From: Pseudomonadota bacterium
GTDB lineage: Bacteria; Desulfobacterota; Desulfobacteria; Desulfobacterales; RPRI01
Length of the DNA: 64,000 bases
Reading direction: 5' to 3'
Assembly (NCBI GenBank): GCA_018817425.1
Contig: JAHITX010000014.1
Span: 62,001-126,000 of the forward strand
Positions 9,196 through 18,202 of the stretch are shown here, in pieces. Under the pieces are notes generated by a model, which had not been told where the DNA came from, searched no databases, and saw nothing but the letters and a program-made list of their open reading frames with translations. Position 1 is the first letter of the stretch. Every line of letters begins with the position of its first letter. The position numbers were made by a program, and so were the translations under genes.

Positions 9196-9213
9196 GTGTG
9201 CCTCCTTTTATAT

Positions 9214-9864
9214 CTAAAAATACCATGTTTTTTCAATATCCACAACCGGTTTATGCCGGGCATTTTTGAGAATGGCGTTGACTTGATTGAGAACCTTTTC
9301 ATTCAATACCCCGACCTTTTCCACCAGATGCCAGGGGCATACATCATGGATCAGGAATTCAGCCTGTTTCCCTTCCTGTATCTGCATATCACGAAAATCT
9401 GTTGCCATTACCGCATTCCAGTCAATTTTTTCCAAGTCCGTTAAGTCATTAAAAAAGTCGGCAAGATACCCACCGGCATTCCGGTCGGTAAATGCCCAGC
9501 GTACATTATTTTCATTTGCCCATCGTATGCTTGAGAGCATGTCCATCTGCAAATGCAGAATCGGTTCCTGACCGCCACGATAGCTCATATCCGGGTGATT
9601 ATTCTTGTAAATTATAAATAACATGATTGAACGGGGGCAGAAATAAAACGGTACATATTCACCGACCCTGGTGTGTGGATGACAATGCGCCTCGATCTCA
9701 AATAACCGTCTTCGCTTGATATCGGTCATGCCAATAGATGTCTGGTCACCACCCATCCCGATACGTCGGCCATCCGCTTCTATAAAACCGGCCGCTGCAA
9801 TGGAAGCCAGGTTGTCAACGTGAGTGATATGATAGATTTTCGGTTGGGCCGGTGGTGTTGTCAT
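9214..9864 (-). CDS. darT: DarT toxin: DNA ADP-ribosyltransferase (DUF4433)
   Basis: DarT attaches ADP-ribose to bases of single-stranded DNA and blocks replication; in E. coli, DarTG modules abort phage infection. The 216-residue protein opens with the family start KIYHITHVDNLASIAAAGF. It has the conserved arginine at position 51 (TDIKRRR) and the likely catalytic glutamate at 169 (KQAEFLI), which match the known R51 and E160/E170 residues. No inactivating lesion is visible. It begins 11 nt after the methylase stop. The toxin sits before its antitoxin and inside a six-gene operon, so dosage depends on the whole transcript. Confidence 0.92.
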   Translation of the reverse strand: MTTPPAQPKIYHITHVDNLASIAAAGFIEADGRRIGMGGDQTSIGMTDIKRRRLFEIEAHCHPHTRVGEYVPFYFCPRSIMLFIIYKNNHPDMSYRGGQEPILHLQMDMLSSIRWANENNVRWAFTDRNAGGYLADFFNDLTDLEKIDWNAVMATDFRDMQIQEGKQAEFLIHDVCPWHLVEKVGVLNEKVLNQVNAILKNARHKPVVDIEKTWYF

Positions 9865-9875
9865 GCAATCCTCAC

Positions 9876-12800
9876 TTATCCCAATCGCTGATTTTTGACC
9901 AGCTCCCTGAGCACCCTTGCGGCGCTGGCTTCTTCCGGACGAAGTTCTTCGAGGCGCTTGGCCAGGTAGTCGGCCAGCTCCACTGCCAAATCGCGCTGGG
10001 TCATGTCGCCATAATAGTTTGGAATATTTAAAGTAAGGTGAGACAGAACCTCGCTGCCGTCCATGTTATTCTCCAACTCCATCAAGGCATAGAGCACAGC
10101 ACGTAACACAGACATATACAGTTCCGAGCCCTCACCCATCTCAGACTTGCCGAAATCCATTGCACTCTTGAGGCGCGCATCGTTTGCCTTATAACTGGCC
10201 AGCAGTGGCTTAAAGTCGCGCACTTTGAAGGCCTTAGCAAAATTCTGGTAGTTGTCCAGGGTTTTGGCTCCGCGGGATTCCATGTCTATCATTTTAAGAT
10301 AGAAGCGTTCTGCTCCGCTGAGCTTGTCCCAGTGGTTCTTGGGAATCCCTTGAGGGACCAGGCACTGGTTGGCGGTATCCACTGCAAAGGCTATAAGGCT
10401 ATCCACAAAGGTGGTTTCACCCTTTACACGTGGTCGTATCGCCTCGGTGGTCATATCGTGGCCGTCGATCACGGCGTAACGGGTAAGAACGCGCAGTGCC
10501 GCTGCGTAACCAGCCATCTGGATATCGGCATCTTCGAAAACATTCTCATCGCGGTAGAGGCCTTTAGCTTCCTGATTAAGACCGGTAAGCGACTGCACCT
10601 GTGCTTCAACTTCCTCCTGGATTTCCCAAGCCAGATCATCACGCGTAGTCTTGTGGGAACCCTGGCGTTTTCTGCAGACGAGCAGTACCGTGCCTTTGAT
10701 ATAGTTGGTGTCTTCCTGGATTCGTTTCATTGTTTCTGTCACGACATACCAAGCAGCGGTTACTTGCAGGCCTGAGGCCCAAACGATATTGGCCATATCA
10801 GCCCATATAGAGCCAGACTGGTGGGTAAACATGATGACCTGCAGACCGTTTTCGGCCATATTCTCGGTCATGCGCTTGTAGGAGGCTACCATCCTTCGCC
10901 TAAATTCCTCGTCCTCACCCTTAATGGCGAGCGAGCGACGACTATCCCAGACCCAGTTTGAAAACTCTGGAGGCGGGTTCTTGCGAAGCCAAGCGATAAA
11001 GTACTCAAAGATTTCCTCATACTTCACTGCATCCCCATAGGGTGGATCTGTTATATATATGTCGTTCTCGATTTCAAGCTGATCTGCTGGCAAACAAAGC
11101 ACTTGGTTTTTTACAGACGAGGCAATTGGAAAGAACTTGTGCTCTGTTTTCAGTAGGTTTGCTGCAGATGCAGAAGCTCTACAGGCATAGTTTAACAATG
11201 GGTTGAGCGCTTGGTTGTCAAACACACCAGCTGTTCCACCGCCTCCACCAGCTTGAGGTCGCCATCTCGTCAAACGTGAACAGTTGTTCAGCATCTGGGT
11301 GAGTCCAAACTTCAAACCTGCGTCGCTTAGCTGATTAACCAACCCAGCCAATAACAACTGCCGTGGATTAAACATGTGATGCCAGAATGTCCAGCCACGC
11401 GTGCGAATTGGCTCGTCTGTTTTGTTGCCAGGCTCGATACGCATATCCGGCACCAAACCTTTGTCCTGCCAATCAGTGAGGTGTTCAGCTATAAAATTTT
11501 CGACAACGCTTTCGCGTTTCAAATCGTCGAATGTAACTTCGCGAAACTCGTAGTCATAGCCTTTACCCTTCTTTTTTGGACGCATCCATTGCACACAGTA
11601 AAGGCGCTCCTGGAAGATATCTTCTGGCCGTGGCTTGAAGTCGTGCTTCTCCCAAAGGCGCAAGAGGTTGTCGTTAGTGCCATCATTCTTGCGAAAGTCT
11701 TTGCGCAGTGTCGAGATCTTTGTACGGTATTTAGTTCCATCGACGGTATGGATTAGGTAAGGATCATGCCCGCGTCCGTCGGTGCGTACGGTGCCTTCCG
11801 TAGCATCAGCCAGTTCTTTATCAGTTACCCCAGAATGGATGGCAATGTCATAGCGTTTGTGCTTAGCATCCGGCACCATCTTAGCAACAATACCGTAGGC
11901 ATTGCTCACAATCAGCGTCGGTAAGAGAGGCACCGTCCAACCGCTCTGCGGGCAGCGGACTTCTACGCAGTATAAAAATACCTTGGCGCGCCAGCCCTTG
12001 CCGTCTGTCTCGATGCCAAGCTCGTCCATCTTCAGCTGCACAAGGCTCACGATTGACTGCTGGTCCTTCACTATTTTTTTGCGATTTACTTCAGAACCAC
12101 CGACAATGTTGAAGGCCCCCCAGGTGAGCATGCACGCCACCGGGTTGAGATCAGAGGCATAGACGTCGCAACCAAGTCGAGCTGCCTCAAAAGGGATCTG
12201 GCCAGAGCCGCAGAAGGTGTCAGCCACACGCGGCTTGTGGCCAAAACGCATAATTCCGAGTTGTTCGACTAGATCCTGGAAAGATTGGGCATGTGTGCCG
12301 AGGTGTGCGTTAATCGCATCCCAGATATGGTCATGAACTGTCTCCATTACCTCCTCTGGTCGCTGGGCTTGATTTACACGCTCTATGTAGGATGTTCTTG
12401 GCAACATCTGCACCTCCAACCGACGGCGATCAAGAATGCTGATGTCATTGCGCCACGAAACTTTTACCTTATCGTAATCCGGATTTGACCAGTCTACCGG
12501 TGCAGAATTTGGTAAAATTCCTTCTAAATTAGTAATAAAATAATCGGAGATAGAGGAGATAGATAGAGTACCTATAATTTCCTTTGGCTTGGGTTTGCGC
12601 TTCCAACGTACAGAGAATGATTCGTCGTCCATAGCCATCAGTTTCTCAAAGATTTCCAGGTCACGCGCTGCATCATTAGTTGCCGGCAGCAGGCAGCTAA
12701 GAATGCAGGCCTTGGCTAAAATGAGCGGTTTCCGACCCTTCCAGTAACCCCCTAAAGATACGAGCGTTTGGCCATGACTTGACATCCTTTCAGCATATAC

Positions 12801-12887
12801 CTCAGCTGAGAGTTTCTGAACAGGCAGTAACCGTTCAATCAAGGCCGGGGCATCTTTCAAAGAAAATGGGATTATAGCTTCTCTCAT
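9876..12887 (-). CDS. DUF1156/COG1743 adenine-specific DNA methyltransferase
   Basis: A 1003-residue methylase. The N-terminal DUF1156 region is followed by the AdoMet motif VADTFCGSGQIPFEAARLG (about 221-239) and ASDLNPVA. The catalytic motif DPPY is at 614-617, as expected for amino-group (N6-adenine type) methylation. Long inserts lie between these motifs; one has a CPQSGWTVPLL segment in the place of the family's zinc-ribbon-like knuckle. The gene overlaps the DUF3780 gene by 4 nt and ends 11 nt before darT. It probably marks host DNA so that the other operon products spare it. Whether it modifies DNA alone cannot be seen. Confidence 0.88.
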   Translation of the reverse strand: MREAIIPFSLKDAPALIERLLPVQKLSAEVYAERMSSHGQTLVSLGGYWKGRKPLILAKACILSCLLPATNDAARDLEIFEKLMAMDDESFSVRWKRKPKPKEIIGTLSISSISDYFITNLEGILPNSAPVDWSNPDYDKVKVSWRNDISILDRRRLEVQMLPRTSYIERVNQAQRPEEVMETVHDHIWDAINAHLGTHAQSFQDLVEQLGIMRFGHKPRVADTFCGSGQIPFEAARLGCDVYASDLNPVACMLTWGAFNIVGGSEVNRKKIVKDQQSIVSLVQLKMDELGIETDGKGWRAKVFLYCVEVRCPQSGWTVPLLPTLIVSNAYGIVAKMVPDAKHKRYDIAIHSGVTDKELADATEGTVRTDGRGHDPYLIHTVDGTKYRTKISTLRKDFRKNDGTNDNLLRLWEKHDFKPRPEDIFQERLYCVQWMRPKKKGKGYDYEFREVTFDDLKRESVVENFIAEHLTDWQDKGLVPDMRIEPGNKTDEPIRTRGWTFWHHMFNPRQLLLAGLVNQLSDAGLKFGLTQMLNNCSRLTRWRPQAGGGGGTAGVFDNQALNPLLNYACRASASAANLLKTEHKFFPIASSVKNQVLCLPADQLEIENDIYITDPPYGDAVKYEEIFEYFIAWLRKNPPPEFSNWVWDSRRSLAIKGEDEEFRRRMVASYKRMTENMAENGLQVIMFTHQSGSIWADMANIVWASGLQVTAAWYVVTETMKRIQEDTNYIKGTVLLVCRKRQGSHKTTRDDLAWEIQEEVEAQVQSLTGLNQEAKGLYRDENVFEDADIQMAGYAAALRVLTRYAVIDGHDMTTEAIRPRVKGETTFVDSLIAFAVDTANQCLVPQGIPKNHWDKLSGAERFYLKMIDMESRGAKTLDNYQNFAKAFKVRDFKPLLASYKANDARLKSAMDFGKSEMGEGSELYMSVLRAVLYALMELENNMDGSEVLSHLTLNIPNYYGDMTQRDLAVELADYLAKRLEELRPEEASAARVLRELVKNQRLG

Positions 12888-13462
12888 TTCAAATCCTTGA
12901 ACAAAGGTAACTCAAACAAATCTTCCTGCCGGGGTCTGGGACGGCGTTTCCTTCCGGAAGCCGGTTTCTCGCCATCGGAAAGAGCATGAAATAACGCACG
13001 CCGCCAACCGCGCTGACCATCCTCTGGCAAGCCAGCTTCGGCAACAGTCATGGAAAATAACCACCAGCGCTCCTCGGGACGCAAAGCCGCCCATTTGCTG
13101 CAAATAACACGGATCTGCTCAGAATTAGCGGTTTCCGCAGCCCATGCGAGCACACACAATTCCTTGCCGAGAAGCCGGTCCACCAGGTTTGTGCCTGTAT
13201 GCCAACGACCTACCGAGACTTTCACAGCCTTAAGCCTTGTGTTGAATTCACGACGGGAAATATCGGCAATTGCAGACCAGACCGGACGCTTTAAAACCAC
13301 CCGCTCCTCATCGCGCGGGATACCGGCCTCCTGGCCTTGGTAGCCGTAATCCTCGACAATCACGACGGACTCATTTTTTGCCGCCGGGATTTCAATGCGA
13401 AAGACATGAGCACCGAACTTTTCAGGAGCGCCAAAATCAATAGTTTTGAGCCTTTCGGTCAT
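12884..13462 (-). CDS. DUF3780 family protein
   Basis: A 192-residue soluble protein without membrane or signal sequence. It starts TERLKTIDFGAPEKFGAHVF and contains the segment RPEERWWLFSMTVAEAG, which I assign to DUF3780. That family is found mostly between DUF499 ATPases and DUF1156 methylases. It overlaps both neighbours by 4 nt (ATGA), so the three proteins are probably made in fixed ratio. Its activity is unknown. A linker or specificity role for the ATPase-methylase complex is inference. Confidence 0.75.
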   Translation of the reverse strand: MTERLKTIDFGAPEKFGAHVFRIEIPAAKNESVVIVEDYGYQGQEAGIPRDEERVVLKRPVWSAIADISRREFNTRLKAVKVSVGRWHTGTNLVDRLLGKELCVLAWAAETANSEQIRVICSKWAALRPEERWWLFSMTVAEAGLPEDGQRGWRRALFHALSDGEKPASGRKRRPRPRQEDLFELPLFKDLK

Positions 13463-16400
13463 TGTTCTACATCACCTGGCTTTAGTTCAATACCAAGCTT
13501 GGAAGCAAAATTCTTGAGGTCATGCCCGGAGACAAAGTGAGCCTTGCGAAATGTTAATGTCACCGGAGTTTCCGGTGTAAACTTTTCCAGCACTTTATTG
13601 AGCAATGCCTCAAGAAACGCTGCATCCACTTCAATCTCTCCAACGTTGACAGCAATCATGTGGTTCCCCTGGCCCACGGTGAGAACGATGCCCTCAAGTG
13701 TGGCAGACTTTTCAGCAGCCTGCTTTAAACCCTCAAAGGTCTTGGCGCGCGAGTCCAGTTTGCGTCCGGTTCGGGATATGAGGAAAGCGGGCTTTAACTC
13801 GTCAATCTGTATACCCTTTTTCCCTTTGGCAGGGAAGCGGAAATCGGTCTTGGTTTCGATCCCTCCCGCCTCAGCAAATGCGCGCAGCAAAACATCGCCG
13901 TCACCGATTGGGATCGGGCCTTCGTAAACCGTTCCCTCACGTGGTTCGCTGCCATCGAGGGTATAATTAATCGTTCCTTTGGGTGCGACAAATAATTCTA
14001 CATAACGTTTGCTGTCCTTTTCAGAGAGTTTATTACGCAAAACCAGCTTGTTGGACCAGGTTAACGGATCGCCGGTCTCATACTGGCCTGACGGATCACA
14101 CACCAGAAAGTTCACCTTCAACGCGGCAGTGGTATAAGCCTGGTCTTTAAGTTGCGGACTGGACTCGCTGACCGGTGTGTCTTCGGAAAAGTAAATTTTT
14201 GGCGCCGGACCGGCATTCTGCGGATTGATGCGAAGACGAACCTTGCCTTCGTCATCAGGCTCAGTTTCTGCGATAACCTGAACCGAGGTTCGTTTTCTTT
14301 TTGGTTTTTTTGTAACATAACCATTTCCGAGGTCTTCCCACAGTCCGCGATTACATGCTATGGATTTGAGAGTATCCAGCCCCTTGGGTGGTAGCCATGA
14401 CATACCGGCCTGTTCAAAATATCGGTCAGCTGCATCAGTCCAGCGGGTATCATCCTGATTCTCTGGCCAGAGAAGATCCTGAGCCTTGTCTCTGATAGCA
14501 TCGAATTCCTTTTCTACGTCAAGATAAAGCTTCAGAGGGTTGGACGTAAGTGTCTTTTCAATCTGCTCCTCACCATTAAAGGATTTGGTGGCATCTCGGG
14601 TCATATCCAGAGCTTTGGTGGCAAGCTGGGCACATTTACCCGCCCGATGAATTGGGAAGAGCACCTTATCAAACAAGCCGAGGATAGTGGAATTGAAATC
14701 CTGTTCATAGGTTTGTTGCTTCCGTTCGAGGTCTTCCCTCTGAGGATGACCTTGGGGAATGCGGCCATCGGCCTTTTGCGCGGCAAAAAGCTGGCGTGCG
14801 GCTTTTTCCACACTGCCCATGGCGGTTTTATCACCGGTGAGAACACATAGGTTATTCTTCTGGCTCAGTCCTTCAAAAAATTTCTGGACTTCCTCCGGTG
14901 GAATCTTCGAGTCCGGGCTAACCACCAGCAAAACACGCCCTCTACGGACTCTGTCTGCAACATCTTCCAGCTTCGGCAGAGGCAGGACATCTTCGTAACA
15001 TGTCTTGCGCATTGGTTTGAACATCTCCTTCAAGCGGTGCCGGATGAGTTCTTCGATCTGGTTTTCAGACGCATCGTGAGCAAGGCTTTGAAGAAGTTTA
15101 GTGAGGTTTTCCTGCCGGTCAAAGTAATAGCGGCCTTCCGGAGTGTGATGCACATACCAGGCTACTTTTTCTAATTCTTCGAAGGCTGTCAGAAATTCTG
15201 ACGGTTCCCGTAAAGGCGAAACAAGACATTCAACCATCTCCTCACGGGTAAGACCTTTGACGGCATTAACGGCAGTGGAAAGGCTGGCACTGAGAAGCAG
15301 AGCGCCGATCTGGGTGGCTGCTTCCTTGCCGGTCTGGAGGTCTATTATTTGGGCATGAGCCGATTGCTGCGCATCCCAAAGATCTTTTGCTATGACATCA
15401 CGCATGCCGGAAAATTCGGTCAGCTTGTCGCGAACCTCCTGGATGGAGAGGTCAAAATGCTGGGGACCAATTAGAAACACATCGTTGGCGCTGCGGTCCC
15501 AGACCGACCTGAGCAGGCGTGAGACTAGTTCAATCAGACCACGCGTCTGTTTAAATTGCTCATTTTCTTTGAAAAGTGCAATAATATTCTTAAGCCGCGG
15601 ATGAAAGGGATAGGTTGCCGAGATCTCATCGGATACCGCTTCTGCGCCTCTGCTTGCAGTCTTTGACTTTGCAGCCTCTTCCAGCTTTCGACCGAAGGCC
15701 TCTGCAATGTCCCCGATTTCGGCTTCATCAGGAAGAGACTTGAAAAGACGCTTGCGTAAAATATCGTAAATTTCATTGGCGGCGAGGTCGACCGGCGTGA
15801 TGTTACGTTCCTGGCGGCCAAGTTCGGCACGTGCATCCTGAAGTGCGCGATTGATAAGTTTTCCACCTGTGTCGTAGGCAGCAGTGAGGTCGGAGATAAC
15901 AACGCAAACATTGTTTTTTTTACCGGCAGCTGTCAACAGGTTAGCGAATGCGCGGGTGGCGATGTCAGCAACCGTGCCGTTTCCTACCTTCTGGGTATCG
16001 AGGTAATGGAAGTACGGCGGCATCTCATCAAGTAAAATGAGAACGGGCTGGTCTCCCTCAAAGAGCTTGATCCAGTCCTTTTCGTCAGGGGCCTTGGGAC
16101 CACTCGTCCAGAAGGCCTTGAATTGATCTCCTTTACCAATTTGGTTGGCTATCTCTCCCCAAAAGAAGCTATCCGGATTATTACGGCCATTAAAGGCCCC
16201 AATGCCGGCGGTTTTAAAAGCGGATATGTTCGGAAGCTCTGCACAGTATTTTTTTCGAAGTTCCGAATGCTTGGCAAGAAGACCGAATCCGACCAGAAGG
16301 TGGGTTTTACCACCGCCCATGGCTTGCTTTAGGTGAAAGATGGCCTGAGATGATGTCCCTGTCAGCCTGGCAATGCCTTCATTGATCAGGTCCTGCATGC

Positions 16401-16542
16401 CCTGTGTTATATAGGTCTTTTCGAAAAAAGCCGCACCATTTCCCTCTGCGTTAATCAATTCATCGAGCTGTTCGATCTGGTCGCTGAGCTTAATGGTCAG
16501 TGCATTCGGCTGTAGTTGGCAAGCATCACGAACGGTTTTCAT
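13459..16542 (-). CDS. DUF499/COG1483 AAA-type ATPase (first gene of defence operon)
   Basis: A 1027-residue predicted ATPase. Walker A is AMGGGKTH (about 74-81) and Walker B is PVLILLDEMPPY with Asp172-Glu173. The C-terminal third has a small beta-sandwich-like motif (YTLDGSEPREGTVYEGPI), which resembles chitobiase/FN3-associated C-terminal modules. COG1483 ATPases are known to pair with COG1743 methylases and helicases in defence neighbourhoods. The start is supported by AAGGA eight bases before the ATG. It is the first gene after the island's AT-rich leader and probably acts as the energy-dependent sensor or motor. Confidence 0.88.
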   Translation of the reverse strand: MKTVRDACQLQPNALTIKLSDQIEQLDELINAEGNGAAFFEKTYITQGMQDLINEGIARLTGTSSQAIFHLKQAMGGGKTHLLVGFGLLAKHSELRKKYCAELPNISAFKTAGIGAFNGRNNPDSFFWGEIANQIGKGDQFKAFWTSGPKAPDEKDWIKLFEGDQPVLILLDEMPPYFHYLDTQKVGNGTVADIATRAFANLLTAAGKKNNVCVVISDLTAAYDTGGKLINRALQDARAELGRQERNITPVDLAANEIYDILRKRLFKSLPDEAEIGDIAEAFGRKLEEAAKSKTASRGAEAVSDEISATYPFHPRLKNIIALFKENEQFKQTRGLIELVSRLLRSVWDRSANDVFLIGPQHFDLSIQEVRDKLTEFSGMRDVIAKDLWDAQQSAHAQIIDLQTGKEAATQIGALLLSASLSTAVNAVKGLTREEMVECLVSPLREPSEFLTAFEELEKVAWYVHHTPEGRYYFDRQENLTKLLQSLAHDASENQIEELIRHRLKEMFKPMRKTCYEDVLPLPKLEDVADRVRRGRVLLVVSPDSKIPPEEVQKFFEGLSQKNNLCVLTGDKTAMGSVEKAARQLFAAQKADGRIPQGHPQREDLERKQQTYEQDFNSTILGLFDKVLFPIHRAGKCAQLATKALDMTRDATKSFNGEEQIEKTLTSNPLKLYLDVEKEFDAIRDKAQDLLWPENQDDTRWTDAADRYFEQAGMSWLPPKGLDTLKSIACNRGLWEDLGNGYVTKKPKRKRTSVQVIAETEPDDEGKVRLRINPQNAGPAPKIYFSEDTPVSESSPQLKDQAYTTAALKVNFLVCDPSGQYETGDPLTWSNKLVLRNKLSEKDSKRYVELFVAPKGTINYTLDGSEPREGTVYEGPIPIGDGDVLLRAFAEAGGIETKTDFRFPAKGKKGIQIDELKPAFLISRTGRKLDSRAKTFEGLKQAAEKSATLEGIVLTVGQGNHMIAVNVGEIEVDAAFLEALLNKVLEKFTPETPVTLTFRKAHFVSGHDLKNFASKLGIELKPGDVEQ

Positions 16543-16568
16543 TTCAATTGTCCTTATTAGGATTATCT

Positions 16569-16574
16569 ATTATA
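16569..16574 (-). promoter_or_regulatory. Candidate -10 box of the defence operon
   Basis: A perfect TATAAT on the minus strand lies 27 nt before the DUF499 start, just upstream of its ribosome binding site AAGGA. No good -35 is found at 17 nt, so the promoter may be weak or may depend on an activator. Confidence 0.35.
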
Positions 16575-17123
16575 GCTGGGGGTGGCAGTTCTTTATTAAA
16601 CGTCCTGTGGAACATCCTTCAATAATTAAATAACTCTAATACTTATTTTACCACAGGCATACTCTCGAAAAAGTCATAAAAAACCCCTGCTATTTGGTTT
16701 GAACAACGTGTTTAAATAGCATAGGATCATACAATTCACCTAATATGATGTTTTTATATAAGTTTCGAGTGGAATTCGTATCATGAAAATTATTTTTTTT
16801 CCATCTTTTAATGATCGTAAATTTTGATTGGGTCTATTTTTTTTTAAATCGAGTTTCTTAGCAATAGTTTGAATAAAATTATTTTCAGTTATCTATCATA
16901 GCGTATCTGATAACTACTAATTTTTTTTCAGATATCTTTCCATAACCACAAGGTATCAACCGCTCAGAAAACCTGTGATATGTCTGTATGTACGAAACAA
17001 TGAGAATTGAATCTTGCACACTTGTTTATGACCCTGAAATCTATTCGGGATTGATTTTACTGAGCCTGTTTGTCCTCTTTATATCCAGTTTAATGGACAT
17101 ATCCCAAATGTTTCCATGAGGCA

Positions 17124-17342
17124 TTATTGGGGCATTTCCTTTTTACTTCCATAATGATTGCCCAAAATAGCAAGATAGATATCGCACCGCTCAACCTCAT
17201 TCAGATATATATCGTCGGGCTTGCGGTCTTTGGCAGGAATATCTTCGAACAGAAACACATTGGATATGAACCGGCGAAGAAGAGGATCATGGGCAATGAA
17301 CTCTTTAACCGCACGGCGTTCCTCTGCGAGTTCTTTTTTAGG
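17124..17342 (-). pseudogene. Remnant of a DUF4062-domain protein
   Basis: The minus strand stays open for 73 codons and reads as the core of a DUF4062 domain: KKELAEERRAVKEFIAHD, then FLFEDIPAKDRKPDDIYL and EVERCDIYLAILGNHYG. It lacks the usual N-terminal start (VFISSVQ type) and stops right after HYGSKKEMPQ, where intact proteins continue with further domains such as AlbA/Schlafen or ATPase modules. DUF4062 proteins are common in defence islands. This is a broken relic of an earlier gene on the island's edge. Confidence 0.75.
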
Positions 17343-17498
17343 ATGATTTATTATATTGATTTTTTTTATAATCGGGTATTAGATTTAACACAATATGGCC
17401 ATTATATAGTTGCAGGCGCTCACTCAATACAGCACGGTCATTAGTAAATAAATTGTTTCTTGACTATCAGCATATAATTTAGCCGGTATATAAAGCAA

Positions 17499-18188
17499 AT
17501 GCGAATATGGGATATAAGTCCGGGATATTTAAATAACCAAAGTCTTCTTGGAGAACATCGCGAGCTTCATGCAATCGTTTCTATCATAAGCAATAACAAG
17601 AAGGGCTATGCACGTCATCCGGAAACTTTACGCTGGAAATCATTTGGATGGGCGCTTTCAAAGCGGCATTCTCTTTTAGTTTCCGAAATGAGTTTAAGAA
17701 ATTTTAAGCACCATACTCCGGTTGATCTTCTATCTGCAAAAGACATTTGGCCTGATACTTTTATTGATTCCCCGGGTTCTCAATTTGGTCTTCTAAAAAA
17801 TAAATACATAGACCGCTCCCCCGGAAGAATACCTCTTCCCCGAAATACAAAAGAGTTATGGGCGCATCATAAATATTCCGTTATGGCCAGAAACCCGGGT
17901 TTATATAAATTAATAGGTAAAAAAATATCAAAATTTAAAAAATATGAAGGATTCAATGAGCTTGCTTTAGAATTGACTGAAATACTTCGAATCCGGCCTG
18001 CGACCGGAAATCTGAAAAATACTACAGATCATATGTGGGGGTATGTTTCCGGCAATTTGACCAACAGGGGCACAGACTCTATGAGTTTAAATGAAATACT
18101 ATCGGAAATCCAACGTTTGGCAATTATGTATAAAGAACCGTATTTAATGGCTTCCACGGCGTTGAGCGAATTGAGATCATGGCTATAA
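17499..18188 (+). CDS. Pyrimidine-dimer DNA glycosylase (T4 endonuclease V family) fused to DUF1722
   Basis: The first 105 residues match the Pyr_excise family of T4 endonuclease V. The segment SLLGEHRELHAI carries the Arg-Glu pair that corresponds to Arg22 and catalytic Glu23 of the phage enzyme. Residues about 115-229 match DUF1722/YbgA (ELWAHHKYSVMARNPGLYKL, then RPATGNLKNTTDHMWGYV). The phage enzyme uses the amine of Thr2; here residue 2 is Arg, so the nucleophile may differ or be the processed N-terminus. The fusion suggests base-excision repair of UV damage. It converges with fliW, leaving 14 nt between them, and its composition resembles the flagellar DNA. Confidence 0.8.
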   Translation: MRIWDISPGYLNNQSLLGEHRELHAIVSIISNNKKGYARHPETLRWKSFGWALSKRHSLLVSEMSLRNFKHHTPVDLLSAKDIWPDTFIDSPGSQFGLLKNKYIDRSPGRIPLPRNTKELWAHHKYSVMARNPGLYKLIGKKISKFKKYEGFNELALELTEILRIRPATGNLKNTTDHMWGYVSGNLTNRGTDSMSLNEILSEIQRLAIMYKEPYLMASTALSELRSWL

Positions 18189-18202
18189 ACATTAAGAAAA
18201 GT

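Larger units (their letters stand above)
16543..17498. other. AT-rich intergenic leader and island right edge
   Basis: This stretch separates the defence operon from the DNA-glycosylase gene. It holds the candidate -10 box of the operon, long T and A runs between 16600 and 16950, and a truncated DUF4062 coding remnant at 17124-17342 on the minus strand. I found no intact gene, RNA gene or clear attachment site. Its composition contrasts with the G+C-richer operon to its left. Confidence 0.5.

Noticed and set aside
11900-12000. Loss of one cysteine in the CPQSG knuckle of the DUF1156 methylase as a sign of inactivation
   Set aside because: Similar CPxTG or CPxSG forms seem to occur in this family, and both catalytic motifs are intact.
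17127-17444. A 105-residue plus-strand frame in the island's right edge
   Set aside because: It is the antisense shadow of the DUF4062 remnant, has no ribosome binding site and no protein-like pattern.
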